Shown one piece after another: positions 14,317-25,588 of a stretch of 57,545 nt of DNA. The position numbers and the translations under genes were made by a program. The stretch covers positions 1 through 57,545 of the forward strand of contig JAUIFG010000004.1 of NCBI GenBank assembly GCA_030429445.1, given 5' to 3'. Every line of letters starts with the position of its first letter. Position 1 is the first letter of the stretch. The DNA comes from a bacterium. GTDB taxonomy: Bacteria > Patescibacteriota > Saccharimonadia > Saccharimonadales > Saccharimonadaceae. The notes under the pieces are model-generated. The model saw only the letters and a program-made list of their open reading frames with translations, had not been told where the DNA came from and searched no databases.

Positions 14317-14637
14317 GTGGAACAATTTAGTCAGAAGCCCCAGGACAAACCAATGCTTAAATTTGACGAGCACCGGGGAATTGAAACTGAGATGACAGGT
14401 CTACGAGTTTGGTATTGCGAACTTCAAGGCACGCAATATGCAATTTGGGAGATTGATTATCAGACTGACGATAATCGCGAGATAGAACTTCCCTACTATC
14501 GAGTTAACTGGCGGTCTTATAACCCAAACAGTAATCCCGCTCACCTTGGCTCCTGGGATATAATTGTTGATTGTGAAGATTTTGAGTCAGCCATCCACGC
14601 GGCCAGTCAGCATTCTAGTGAGTTAAAAAATGAGTAA
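14317..14637 (+). CDS. Hypothetical soluble protein after tRNA-Ala
   Basis: A 106-residue protein, rich in aromatic and acidic residues (WYCELQGTQYAIWEIDYQTDD), without membrane segment. I do not recognise the family. It begins with GTG, with AGGAGA about 8 nt upstream, only 22 nt after tRNA-Ala, so it may be on the same transcript. Its last codons overlap the next ATG by 8 nt, which indicates coupling. Confidence 0.7.
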   Translation: MEQFSQKPQDKPMLKFDEHRGIETEMTGLRVWYCELQGTQYAIWEIDYQTDDNREIELPYYRVNWRSYNPNSNPAHLGSWDIIVDCEDFESAIHAASQHSSELKNE

Positions 14638-14884
14638 AAAGATTGCGAATTATATTATCGAAACATTAGGCTGGATCGGCGTTATCCTGATTCTCGGAGG
14701 CTATTACCTGTTGGCGACGGATGCGATCCATAGTCGTTCATGGGAATATCACGTAATGATATTGATTGGCTCGACATTCGTGGGCATTGTGTCATATCGA
14801 AAACGGAACTTTCAACCCGTTGCTCTTAACGTCATATTTGTAATACTCGCAATCATTGCTCTGTCCCGCTTGTACTTGCAATAA
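14630..14884 (+). CDS. CBU_0592-like small membrane protein
   Basis: An 84-residue protein with three hydrophobic helices (about 10-28, 42-57, 63-82). ETLGWIGVILILGGYYLL at the start and the closing ALNVIFVILAIIALSRL resemble the CBU_0592 domain, a small membrane domain of unknown function. It overlaps the preceding gene by 8 nt. Confidence 0.65.
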   Translation: MSKKIANYIIETLGWIGVILILGGYYLLATDAIHSRSWEYHVMILIGSTFVGIVSYRKRNFQPVALNVIFVILAIIALSRLYLQ

Positions 14885-15011
14885 TTTTTCAGTGTGCTTT
14901 AATTATAGAGTTCAGAAGCATACAGAATACGTGTTCCTCTTTGTATACTCGTACGTCTGCCAATGGTCGATCTGACACCAAGTAAGTAACCAAAGAGAAG
15001 TATATATTCAC

Positions 15012-15272
15012 ATGGCATCACAGAATCTATTCATCGGCAGCTTGGCATTCGCCACTAGCGACGATGGCCTCAAAGCTCATTTCGAGCAAATTGGTCCCGT
15101 CGAAAGTGCGCGTGTCATCACTGACCGTGAAACAGGCCGATCAAAAGGCTTTGGATTTGTTGAATTCGTTAGCGATGAAGACAACCAAAAAGCTATTGAT
15201 CAGTTGAATGGCAAGGAACTTGACGGCCGACCAATCAACGTCAGCCTCGCTCGACCAAAAACAGATCGTTAA
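15012..15272 (+). CDS. RRM-type RNA-binding protein
   Basis: An 86-residue single RNA recognition motif protein of the glycine-poor bacterial type. RNP2 is LFIGSL at 6-11 and RNP1 is KGFGFVEF at 45-52. Such proteins often respond to cold and bind single-stranded RNA. The only SD candidate is AAAGAGAAG about 11 nt upstream; TATATA 5-6 nt before the ATG would allow a leaderless start. Terminated by the hairpin at 15292-15320. Confidence 0.93.
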   Translation: MASQNLFIGSLAFATSDDGLKAHFEQIGPVESARVITDRETGRSKGFGFVEFVSDEDNQKAIDQLNGKELDGRPINVSLARPKTDR

Positions 15273-15291
15273 TATCTGTCTAGGACAAAAA

Positions 15292-15320
15292 AATACCCCG
15301 AATTTCGGGGTATTTTTATT
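15292..15320 (+). terminator. Terminator of the RRM gene
   Basis: AATACCCCG (15292-15300) and CGGGGTATT (15306-15314) pair perfectly around AATTT, followed by TTTATTT. Confidence 0.9.
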
Positions 15321-15328
15321 TACTTGCA

Positions 15329-15391
15329 TTGCTTTTTATGCAAATTCAATGCATAATAACATCATCCTGTAGGGGCGTAACGTTTACGTCC
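15329..15391 (+). promoter_or_regulatory. Promoter and 5' hairpin of the monooxygenase gene
   Basis: TTGCTT (15329-15334), 17 nt, CATAAT (15352-15357). GGGCGTA / TACGTCC (15373-15391) forms a 7-bp leader hairpin about 10 nt into the RNA. Confidence 0.65.
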
Positions 15392-15410
15392 AGTGAGAGG
15401 AGTTCTTATC

Positions 15411-16889
15411 ATGACCGCAAAAACCATGAGCGTGCAAACGCTCATCATTGGTGCTGGATTCTCTGGTATTGGTATGGGCAAAACTCTCATCAAAGAGGGT
15501 GCAACCGATTTCCAAATCATAGAAGAGTCAAACGACTTTGGTGGCACGTGGCATCTCAATCGATACCCGGGCTGTGCCTGTGATATTCCTACCGAGTTGT
15601 ACTCCTTTTCAGATGAACCCTGGAAATGGGAACGACTCTATTCCAGCTGGGACGAGATTCACAAATATCTCGTGCACGTAGCAGACAAGTACGGACTGCG
15701 AGCTTACGCCCGCTTTGGCCGACACGTAGAGCGAGCATACTGGGATGACGATGAAAACCGCTGGCATGTATTTACAGCCCAGGGCGATCATTACGCTGCT
15801 CAATTCGTAATTTCTGGCGTAGGAGCACTGAATATTCCCCAGGTACCCGAATTTGATGGACTAGATCAATACAAAGGTATCGCCTTTCACTCGGCACGAT
15901 GGAACAAAGACGTCGACCTGAGAGGTAAACGTGTTGCAATCATCGGCACGGGCGCAAGTGCGATTCAAATCATACCTGCGATCATCGATCAAGTTGCTGA
16001 GTTGCATCTATATCAACGAACGGCACCCTGGGTAATTCCCAATTTCAACCGGGAATACAGTCGGTTTGAACGATTCGTTTTGAACCATATACCTGGCGCA
16101 AGGCGTTCCCTCAGAAACGGCGTGTTCCTAGCTCAAGAGTTATTGGGACTCGGAATGACTCGCTTTCCCGGAGCCCTGCAAGGACTCGAAAAGTTGGGAA
16201 GATGGAATATCCATCGTACAGTTAAGGACGAGAACCTTCGCAAAGAATTAACACCAGACTGGACGCTTGCGTGCAAACGATTGCTCAAGAGCAATGGCTG
16301 GTATCCTGCCCTTGTAGATCCAAAGACCCAGCTGATTACAGACGGAGTCCAGAGATTTACACCAACCGGAATCATTGCAAATGATGGCGCAGAGCGCGAC
16401 GTTGACGTTGTTATCTTTGCTACCGGCTTTCACGTTTCGGACTCGTATACCTTTTTGGACATCAAAGGCCGAGACGGAATCGATCTCGTCGATCGTTGGA
16501 ACAATGAAGGCATGCAAGCACTCCGAGGTGTAACGGTTGCAGATATGCCCAATCTGTTCTTTTTGCTTGGCCCGAACACTGGATACGGACACAACTCAGT
16601 TGTATTCAATATCGAGTGCCAAATCAGGTATGCGATGCAGTTGATCAAGGCAGTCGAAAAGCGCAATGCGACGGCAGTGATGCCAAAGCGCAAAGCTCAG
16701 GACGACTACAACAAGTGGCTGCAGAAAAATCTGAAAAACACAGTTTGGGATGTCGGCGGTTGCAATAGTTGGTATTTTGACAAGCATGGCGTCAACAGCG
16801 TCCTGTTCTCGGACATTGCCACTATCTATTGGCTCAAGACTCGTCTGCTCAAGAAGGGCGAGTACGAGTTTATCCGCCAAGAGTCATGA
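15411..16889 (+). CDS. Flavin-containing monooxygenase of the Baeyer-Villiger type
   Basis: A 492-residue FAD- and NADPH-dependent oxygenase. The first Rossmann motif GAGFSG is at 14-19, then FGGTWHLNRYPGCACDIP, the Baeyer-Villiger fingerprint as YKGIAFHSARW near 155-165, the second motif GTGASA near 183, and ATGF near 341. Such enzymes insert oxygen next to ketones or oxidise soft nucleophiles; the substrate is unknown. The start follows GAGAGGAG by 9 nt. It is a single-gene transcript with promoter, leader hairpin and terminator like the orphans. Such an enzyme is surprising in a reduced genome, and transfer from an actinobacterium is likely. Confidence 0.9.
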   Translation: MTAKTMSVQTLIIGAGFSGIGMGKTLIKEGATDFQIIEESNDFGGTWHLNRYPGCACDIPTELYSFSDEPWKWERLYSSWDEIHKYLVHVADKYGLRAYARFGRHVERAYWDDDENRWHVFTAQGDHYAAQFVISGVGALNIPQVPEFDGLDQYKGIAFHSARWNKDVDLRGKRVAIIGTGASAIQIIPAIIDQVAELHLYQRTAPWVIPNFNREYSRFERFVLNHIPGARRSLRNGVFLAQELLGLGMTRFPGALQGLEKLGRWNIHRTVKDENLRKELTPDWTLACKRLLKSNGWYPALVDPKTQLITDGVQRFTPTGIIANDGAERDVDVVIFATGFHVSDSYTFLDIKGRDGIDLVDRWNNEGMQALRGVTVADMPNLFFLLGPNTGYGHNSVVFNIECQIRYAMQLIKAVEKRNATAVMPKRKAQDDYNKWLQKNLKNTVWDVGGCNSWYFDKHGVNSVLFSDIATIYWLKTRLLKKGEYEFIRQES

Positions 16890-16910
16890 AAGGACCCGTA
16901 ATACAGGATC

Positions 16911-16945
16911 GCCCGGGTTAATAGACCTGGGCTTTTCTTTTGTTT
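16911..16945 (+). terminator. Terminator of the monooxygenase gene
   Basis: GCCCGGG (16911-16917) pairs with CCTGGGC (16926-16932, one G-U), then TTTTCTTTTG. Confidence 0.8.
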
Positions 16946-17301
16946 TAATTAAATAGAGAGAGCGGTGAGCGAACCCAATCCCAGCCAAGTCCGAGCACAT
17001 CATTCATAATTCCATAACCATTGAGAAGCCAGAGGGTTACAACAACGATAAGTGCGGTGAACAACCAAAGTGCCACCTTAACTGATTTATTCTGCTGCTT
17101 TACCCATGCTTCCCACGCATCATACTTGCCCTTCGCATACTGCAATAACCGCTTTGCCCAATCAAATTCAGTTGACAATATACCTAATCCCAAAAATACC
17201 GTCACCCAGCCAGGCCCTGGATATGGAATCATGATGAGCCCCACAATCAATACTGGCCAGCCGACTATAGCAACGCCTATCTTTTTTGCGCGTTTCTTCA
17301 T
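16945..17301 (-). CDS. PGPGW-motif membrane protein (TIGR02611-like)
   Basis: A 118-residue membrane protein. PGPGW at 28-32 followed by VTVFLGLGILSTEFDWAKRL is the signature of the Transmemb_PGPGW family (function unknown). Helices lie at about 8-26, 33-45 and 76-94. TATACT (17309-17314, with TG extension) is 7 nt before the ATG, so leaderless. Its 3' end meets the terminator of the monooxygenase gene. Confidence 0.85.
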   Translation of the reverse strand: MKKRAKKIGVAIVGWPVLIVGLIMIPYPGPGWVTVFLGLGILSTEFDWAKRLLQYAKGKYDAWEAWVKQQNKSVKVALWLFTALIVVVTLWLLNGYGIMNDVLGLGWDWVRSPLSLFN

Positions 17302-17341
17302 AATATTCAGTATACCAACTTTATCATTAGGTAATATGTAA

Positions 17342-17372
17342 TAAAAAGCCCAACCTCATTATTGAGATTGGG
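17342..17372 (-). terminator. Terminator of the 17394 gene
   Basis: On the minus strand CCCAATCTCA pairs with TGAGGTTGGG around ATAA, followed by CTTTTTATT. Confidence 0.85.
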
Positions 17373-17393
17373 TAGATGAGCCTCATAAACACA

Positions 17394-17579
17394 TCATATA
17401 CGAGAAAAGAGCATGCGGAAACCTGTAACAAAAATGATGAAACCCGATAACACCATGGTCAAGTCAGCGTTTGCTACCAACCAATTTTTTGATCCTTCCT
17501 TATAGATAAATATACCTGTTGAAAAAATCGCGATTCCACCAATAGCTAGAACATACCAATGTGCGATTACTCCATCCAT
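17394..17579 (-). CDS. Small two-helix membrane protein
   Basis: A 61-residue protein with helices at about 8-26 and 38-56 linked by a charged loop (YKEGSKNW). AGAGGTGG lies about 6 nt before the ATG, and a clear terminator follows. No family recognised. Confidence 0.6.
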   Translation of the reverse strand: MDGVIAHWYVLAIGGIAIFSTGIFIYKEGSKNWLVANADLTMVLSGFIIFVTGFRMLFSRI

Positions 17580-17679
17580 TCAGGCCACCTCTTCTTGTAG
17601 AATGCAAATCAGCTACGATTCCCGCGGTTGGTTCATATATTATTATGACGCTCCTAGTTGAACAGTCAAGAACAATTTG

Positions 17680-18312
17680 CTACTTTCGCCGCAAAATCCG
17701 CACACCCCGACTAATTGCCCATGCTGAACCGATAGCAACAGCACCGTACTTCAAAATTGACCGCGCCGGCTTTTGCCTATCTTTTACGTTATATCCAAGT
17801 ACAGCATATTCATGCTCGTCTAGTCTGGCAGCATACAAGTCTATTGCCGTCTGGGGCTCTAGGATAGGTTCGTCAAAATCATACGAAGCCGTCCTTCCGT
17901 CAGGATCGGCGAAGGCCATAACGACATCTCGGAAATGCTCATCTGATGATGGAGTTATTTTTGTCGTTTGATACCACGACTCTATATAATCTAACCGACG
18001 TTTCTCTTCATTACGAACGATATCATCGAGAGCTTTAATTTTATTTTCCTCTATTAAACCATCCTCTGCTACGCGCCGAACTGCAACTCCAAACGCACGA
18101 ACATACCTCGCTTTTTGTCGAGCAAGCCTTACCCCTGCTTTTTCACGAGACCTACCGTTAATGATATAGCGCATTGCTCGCAAATCTGCATTCCATTTGT
18201 CACCTGCAGCGTACCACTCCTGGAGCTCGGATGTTATTGGTTGACGATAATCATCAAAATCAAGATTGTTCAAAGCTATTCGTTCTTGTTGTGTAAACTC
18301 AGGATTTTGCAT
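17680..18312 (-). CDS. Hypothetical protein with C-terminal hydrophobic segment
   Basis: A 210-residue, mostly soluble, charged protein; residues 50-110 are rich in Arg and Lys and helical. Near 186-203 a weakly hydrophobic stretch (ILKYGAVAIGSAWAISRGV) followed by RILRRK could be a tail anchor. No family recognised. No convincing SD is seen. Its neighbour at 18360 is separated by 47 nt. Confidence 0.65.
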   Translation of the reverse strand: MQNPEFTQQERIALNNLDFDDYRQPITSELQEWYAAGDKWNADLRAMRYIINGRSREKAGVRLARQKARYVRAFGVAVRRVAEDGLIEENKIKALDDIVRNEEKRRLDYIESWYQTTKITPSSDEHFRDVVMAFADPDGRTASYDFDEPILEPQTAIDLYAARLDEHEYAVLGYNVKDRQKPARSILKYGAVAIGSAWAISRGVRILRRK

Positions 18313-18359
18313 ACGTTTATACTGCCACTTTTTTCATCAACATGCAACTCCCCAAATGA

Positions 18360-18749
18360 TCAATCGGCGAGCTCCTCTCTCAGCATTACGTCAGTCAAAT
18401 TTATCCTATCGTTATTGGGCAGTTCCTTGATAACTTGGTTATGTATATCTAGCATCTCTTGGCCATCGGTAGGTGTTGCATGCGCCCTTATAAATATATA
18501 CTGATTTATACCACAATCACGCAAAGCAACTTTTGCAACCATAATGGCATAGGGCAGGCGTTCATCGGGATATTCCGTATCTTCCTCTATCGTTATCGTC
18601 ATATAATCTTCTCGAGTAGACGCAACTATCGGTCTATTGTCCAAATCGGCATTCTCAAGCAGTTGGTCCCGAACCTGCACGAGATCTTCATGCGTCTTGT
18701 CAGGAATAATCATCTGGAACGTATAATGATATTCATCAAAGAATGACAT
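18360..18749 (-). CDS. Hypothetical acidic soluble protein
   Basis: A 129-residue acidic protein (EEDTEYPDERLPYAIMVAKVALRDCG) that looks like a small alpha/beta fold; no motif recognised. TATACT (18756-18761, with TG extension) lies 6 nt before the ATG, a clear leaderless arrangement. Confidence 0.7.
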   Translation of the reverse strand: MSFFDEYHYTFQMIIPDKTHEDLVQVRDQLLENADLDNRPIVASTREDYMTITIEEDTEYPDERLPYAIMVAKVALRDCGINQYIFIRAHATPTDGQEMLDIHNQVIKELPNNDRINLTDVMLREELAD

Positions 18750-18821
18750 GCCTGTAGTATAGCAAAATCATCAACATACAGAGCAATAGTCAATCAGTAT
18801 TCACCGTTTTATGACTACTTC

Positions 18822-19565
18822 TTACTTGGTCCTACGCCGGAGAGTCAAGGCACCCAACAAGACAGCACCTACGGCAAAGCAAAGTACGACGAACAAATCG
18901 CGCCATGCTTCGCCTGTAACCTCGGTATTACTCACAACAGTCTGTAACGCCTCAACAGCATATGTCAGAGGCAAAAAGTAGGCAGTAGCTTCGAGTATAT
19001 CAGGCAGCTGATTAAGTGGGAGTATCAATCCACATAGTAAAAATTGGGGAAATATAAGTGCAGGCATAAATTGTACGGCCTGGAATTCTGTTCGCGCAAA
19101 CGCACTAACAAAAACTCCCAATGCAGTACCTAACAAGGCGTCAGCTACTGCCATTGTCAGCAAGAACCACGCCGGACCTTCGATCTCGAGGCCAAGCCCC
19201 CACAGCAACACGGCACTCGCGAGTACCGCCTGGATGATTGCCAACAAGCCAAAGGCCAACATATAGCCCAGAACCAAATCGAGCCTGCCAATCGGTAGCG
19301 CCATCAAACGCTCCATTGTACCGCCGGTTCGCTCGCGCAATGTTGTGATACTCGTGATAATAAACATGATGACAAACGGAAAAATACCCAACAGCGCAGG
19401 TGCGATCAGGTTAAATATCATCTGATTATCGTCATACATCCAGCGCAGTAGCGAAAGCAAAATGATTGGAACGAGGAAAATCATCGCAACAGTACGATGG
19501 TCATGTGACAACTGACGCAATATGCGCAAAGTCGTTCCGAATGTAGCCTTTATGTGATACTTCAT
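18822..19565 (-). CDS. ABC-2 type transporter permease
   Basis: A 247-residue membrane protein with six helices, of the ABC-2 exporter type. The conserved RERTGGTMERLMALPIGRLDLVLGY region and the PQFLLCGLILPLNQLP loop match drug or polymer exporter permeases. Its ATG directly follows the ATPase stop, so the two genes form an exporter operon. The substrate is unknown. Confidence 0.9.
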   Translation of the reverse strand: MKYHIKATFGTTLRILRQLSHDHRTVAMIFLVPIILLSLLRWMYDDNQMIFNLIAPALLGIFPFVIMFIITSITTLRERTGGTMERLMALPIGRLDLVLGYMLAFGLLAIIQAVLASAVLLWGLGLEIEGPAWFLLTMAVADALLGTALGVFVSAFARTEFQAVQFMPALIFPQFLLCGLILPLNQLPDILEATAYFLPLTYAVEALQTVVSNTEVTGEAWRDLFVVLCFAVGAVLLGALTLRRRTK

Positions 19566-20300
19566 TTACTTTTTTCCCATTTTTTCAGCCTTTTCGGCTG
19601 CATTTATCATAGTCACGAACGCTCCACCAACATCATTTTTCTTTGTCGCTGCGAGCAGCTTCTTCAGTGAATCTTTCCAGAGCAATTTACCGTCACGTAG
19701 GAGTAGCAGATTCTCGCAGCGTGCGGCTTCATCCATGACATGGCTCGATATCAGTAGCGTCCTGCCCTCGCTCGCGAGTTCCGCAAACAAATCCCATAGT
19801 TCGTTGCGCAATACTGGATCAAGCCCAACAGTTGGCTCATCCAATACTAGTAATTCGGGACGTCCGAGTAATGCGACCGCCAAGCTAACGCGAGCCATCT
19901 GACCGCCCGATAGACTTCCTGCAACTTGATTGCGCTGGTCAGTCAAACGCACCGTATCAATGACCCTTTTTACATCCATTTTGTCCGACCTGACGAGCGT
20001 TGCAAAATAGCGAAGATTTTGCTGAACTGTCAAATCAGGATAAACAGCCGGGCTCTGTGTCACATAGCCAATCGATTTTCGTAATGACTTGTGACCAGCA
20101 GGATTGCCCAAAACAGACAGTTCTCCTTTGCACTTTTGGACGCCAATAATCGAGCGCATGAGTGTTGTCTTGCCACTGCCGCTAGGACCAATCAGGCCAG
20201 TGACCGTTCCCGACTTTACTACAAAATCTAATTCGTTTAGAATACATTGCTTGCCTTTTTTAACAATGAGTCCTTTGGCGGAAATTGCGATGTTCGTCAT
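19566..20300 (-). CDS. ABC transporter ATP-binding protein
   Basis: A 244-residue ATPase: Walker A GPSGSGKTT at 38-46, Q-loop YVTQSPAVYPDLTV, signature SLSGGQMARVSLA near 133-145, Walker B LLVLDEPTVGLDP, and the H-loop ISSHVMDEA. It drives the permease downstream. TATACT (20307-20312) lies 6 nt before the ATG, indicating a leaderless operon start separate from ligA. Confidence 0.95.
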   Translation of the reverse strand: MTNIAISAKGLIVKKGKQCILNELDFVVKSGTVTGLIGPSGSGKTTLMRSIIGVQKCKGELSVLGNPAGHKSLRKSIGYVTQSPAVYPDLTVQQNLRYFATLVRSDKMDVKRVIDTVRLTDQRNQVAGSLSGGQMARVSLAVALLGRPELLVLDEPTVGLDPVLRNELWDLFAELASEGRTLLISSHVMDEAARCENLLLLRDGKLLWKDSLKKLLAATKKNDVGGAFVTMINAAEKAEKMGKK

Positions 20301-20317
20301 GGATTCAGTATATCAAA

Positions 20318-23450
<3,133 letters not shown>

Positions 23451-23456
23451 AACTTT

Positions 23457-24332
23457 TTAGAACTTATTTTCGTTTTTCTTTAATCGCTTGATTCGTTCAT
23501 CCAGCGGCGGATGCGTGCTAAACATCGACGTAAAGGCACCGGATTTGAGCGGATTGTTTAAAAACAGATGCGCGGTTGACGTGCTTTGACGCTTGAGTGG
23601 CGCCGAGTGTTGTTTTAGTTTCTCCAGAGCACTCGCTAGTCCCTCTGAATCCCGTGTTGTCAAGGCACCAGTTGCATCTGCCAGATACTCACGCTGACGA
23701 CTGACAGCCATCTGAATAAGCATTGCGATGATCGGCGCCAGAATAATCAAAACTATACCGATGACTATCACGGCCGGATGTGTGTTTCGATTGTTGCCAC
23801 CACCAAAAATCAACATGCGCAAAGCAATATCGGACAGGATACCGATTGCACTCACCAAGCCAAACGCTATCATGCTCACCCGAATATCGTAATTTTTTAC
23901 ATGACCCATTTCGTGTGCCATGACACCTTCGAGCTCACGATCATTCATAATATCCAACAAACCAGTGGTTGCTGCAACAATTGCCTTGCTGGGATTACGA
24001 CCTGTTGCGAACGCATTTGGAGCGGGATCGTCAATCAAATAAACTTTCGGCATCGGCATGCCCGTTGTAATTGACAAATTTTCGACAACTCGATATAGGC
24101 GTGGGTTATCCTTTTTTTGGATTTCATGGGCGCCAGTCATTGAAATTGCCAGTTTACTAGCTATGAAATACTGCAATACGGCATACATCAATGCGCCACC
24201 AATAACCCAGTAGGCGATTGAAGTCTCGCCAAAATACAGACTTGCAACATAACCTATCGCGCCCAATAGACCGACAAAAACTGCCATTATTAGAATGGTG
24301 TTGCGCTTGTTCGCACCGATTGCTCCGTACAT
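23457..24332 (-). CDS. htpX: M48 family zinc metalloprotease HtpX
   Basis: HtpX is a membrane protease for quality control of membrane proteins. The 291-residue protein has two N-terminal helices (14-34, 38-60), the zinc motif HEMGH at 140-144, ligand Glu in REYLADATGA, and the C-terminal FSTHPPLDERIKRL. The SD is GAGGAGAG 5 nt upstream. It follows lemA by 15 nt, a pairing seen in many bacteria. Confidence 0.96.
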   Translation of the reverse strand: MYGAIGANKRNTILIMAVFVGLLGAIGYVASLYFGETSIAYWVIGGALMYAVLQYFIASKLAISMTGAHEIQKKDNPRLYRVVENLSITTGMPMPKVYLIDDPAPNAFATGRNPSKAIVAATTGLLDIMNDRELEGVMAHEMGHVKNYDIRVSMIAFGLVSAIGILSDIALRMLIFGGGNNRNTHPAVIVIGIVLIILAPIIAMLIQMAVSRQREYLADATGALTTRDSEGLASALEKLKQHSAPLKRQSTSTAHLFLNNPLKSGAFTSMFSTHPPLDERIKRLKKNENKF

Positions 24333-24347
24333 CGTCTCTCCTCGAAA

Positions 24348-24920
24348 TTACTTATCGAAATCTACGTCGACTGGTTTTTCAACCGTTTTGCGTTCGCTAT
24401 CGTCAACATCAAAGAATTCGCGTTGCCCAAAGCCGAGCATGCCTGCAAACAAGTTGTTTGGGAACAGCTGTATTTTTGTATTCAAATCACGCACACCACC
24501 GTTATAAAAGCGACGAGCACCTTGGATTTTGTCTTCAGTATCAACCAACTCTGCCTGTAGCTCACTAAAGTTTTTGCTAGCCTTTAGATCGGGGTAAGCT
24601 TCGGCAACAGCAAAGACACTCTTTAGTGCGTCGGTCAGCATATTGTCAGCCTTTGCAGCTTCTTTTGGTGAACCAGCATTTACCACCTCAGCACGAGCTT
24701 TTGTGACTTCTTCAAACACACCCTTTTCGTGTTTTGCATACCCTTTAACTGTCTTTACAAGATTTGGAATCAAGTCAGCTCGTCGCTTCATTTGCACGGT
24801 GATATCACTCCATGCCTCATCGACACGTACCTTTAGTTTGACAAGTGCGTTATAGGTAGCCCATAAGAATAGCGCCAGCAATACTGCGATTCCGCCAATA
24901 ACCATTAATGTTACATCCAT
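24348..24920 (-). CDS. lemA: LemA family protein
   Basis: A 190-residue LemA protein: one N-terminal helix (4-24) and a long helical domain outside the cytoplasm with TYNALVKLKVRVDEAWSDI, RRADLIPNLV, KAYAxHE-like GYAKHEKGVFEEVTKARA, and the closing YNGGVRDLNTKIQLFPNNLFAGMLGF. The role is unclear but often linked to HtpX. The start at 24920 has AAGGGGAAAA before it; an ATG seven codons upstream lacks an SD. Confidence 0.95.
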   Translation of the reverse strand: MDVTLMVIGGIAVLLALFLWATYNALVKLKVRVDEAWSDITVQMKRRADLIPNLVKTVKGYAKHEKGVFEEVTKARAEVVNAGSPKEAAKADNMLTDALKSVFAVAEAYPDLKASKNFSELQAELVDTEDKIQGARRFYNGGVRDLNTKIQLFPNNLFAGMLGFGQREFFDVDDSERKTVEKPVDVDFDK

Positions 24921-24995
24921 TGTGTTTTCCCCTTTGTTCATTTTTTTACATATCTATTATAGCAGATTCTTGGACAAGAAGCTTGTTGTTACCAA

Positions 24996-25019
24996 AGAAA
25001 AAAGACCAGCATGCTGATC
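24996..25019 (-). terminator. Terminator of tRNA-Phe
   Basis: On the minus strand GATCAGC / GCTGGTC around AT, followed by TTTTTTCTTT, 10 nt beyond tRNA-Phe. Confidence 0.75.
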
Positions 25020-25028
25020 GGTTTTCCT

Positions 25029-25104
25029 TGGTGGCTCCTCCCGGACTCGAACCGGGGACACAAGGCTCTTCAAGCCTCTGCTCTACCAACTGAGCTAAAG
25101 AGCC
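25029..25104 (-). tRNA. tRNA-Phe (anticodon GAA)
   Basis: A 76-nt cloverleaf with encoded CCA. The anticodon loop TTGAAGA gives GAA. The D-loop AGTTGGTA and T-loop TTCGAGT are normal. A partial copy of its 5' half lies upstream at 25142-25190. Confidence 0.96.
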
Positions 25105-25141
25105 GTGATGTTGGTATACTTTAACTATCGCTATCATTCGG

Positions 25142-25190
25142 CGCCTCCTGCTCTACTGTCTATTTGCGTTTCACACAGGAGCTAAAGAGC
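25142..25190 (-). repeat. tRNA-Phe 5'-half remnant with inserted hairpin
   Basis: On the minus strand GCTCTTTAGCTC (25179-25190) equals bases 2-13 of tRNA-Phe, and TAGAGCAG then GAGGC matches the end of its D-arm and the start of its anticodon stem. Between them the D-loop AGTTGG is replaced by about 22 nt containing TGTGTGAAACGCAAAT, which can fold as TGTGT-GAA-ACGCA. The remnant stops before the anticodon. A matching remnant lies at 40471-40517. Confidence 0.7.
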
Positions 25191-25288
25191 TAAACAATTG
25201 CTAAGCTTTGGATATTTTAACGTATCTGAGTGATTTTTTCCATAGATTCAATGTTCTTTATCAGATGAAATTACCAAATTACTTGTGC

Positions 25289-25380
25289 TTGCGTTTTGAC
25301 GTTTTTTATGTATAATAATGATTGAGAATTCTGACCGCTCTCACACAAAAACAACACTCCCGACGGGAGTGTTTATCTTT
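25289..25380 (+). ncRNA. Short promoter-terminator unit without ORF
   Basis: TTGCGT (25289-25294), 16 nt, TATAAT (25311-25316), then only about 35 nt before a perfect hairpin AACACTCCC / GGGAGTGTT (25353-25373) and TTATCTTT. A transcript of about 55 nt is predicted with no coding capacity. tRNA-Gly follows 50 nt later. It may be a tiny RNA or an attenuated leader for tRNA-Gly. Confidence 0.4.
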
Positions 25381-25431
25381 GTAGGTTGCAATCTGACCAG
25401 TGTTAGGATACAATATTCCAGTATCAATTGC

Positions 25432-25507
25432 GCGGGTGTAGCTCAGTTGTTAGAGCGCTTCCTTGCCAAGGAAGAGGTCGAGAGTTAGAGTCTCTTCACC
25501 CGCACCA
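25432..25507 (+). tRNA. tRNA-Gly (anticodon GCC) with a U19-A56 pair
   Basis: A 76-nt cloverleaf with encoded CCA; acceptor GCGGGTG / CACCCGC, anticodon loop TTGCCAA (GCC). The D-loop is AGTTGTTA, so base 19 is T not G, and the T-loop is TTAGAGT, so base 56 is A not C. The two changes compensate for each other. Confidence 0.95.
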
Positions 25508-25531
25508 AAATTGGACAAAACTGCAAATTCT

Positions 25532-25555
25532 GGCGCGCAAGCGCCGTTTTTGTTT
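25532..25555 (+). terminator. Terminator of tRNA-Gly
   Basis: GGCGC-GCAA-GCGCC (25532-25545) followed by GTTTTTGTTT. Confidence 0.85.
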
Positions 25556-25588
25556 GCTTAGCCATTATATTTAGCTTATCCTTGAGAT

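Larger units (their letters stand above)
25105..25431. other. 327-nt gap between tRNA-Phe and tRNA-Gly
   Basis: No protein gene. It contains the tRNA-Phe promoter (TATACC on the minus strand near 25114), the tRNA-Phe 5'-half remnant (25142-25190), an AT-rich stretch (25195-25285) where I see nothing, and a plus-strand promoter-terminator pair (25289-25380). Confidence 0.6.

Noticed and set aside
25092-25190. Phage attachment site made by the repeated GAGCTAAAGAGC
   Set aside because: Only ~75 bp lie between the copies, and no integrase or cargo is present. The shared insert with the Leu remnant needs another explanation.
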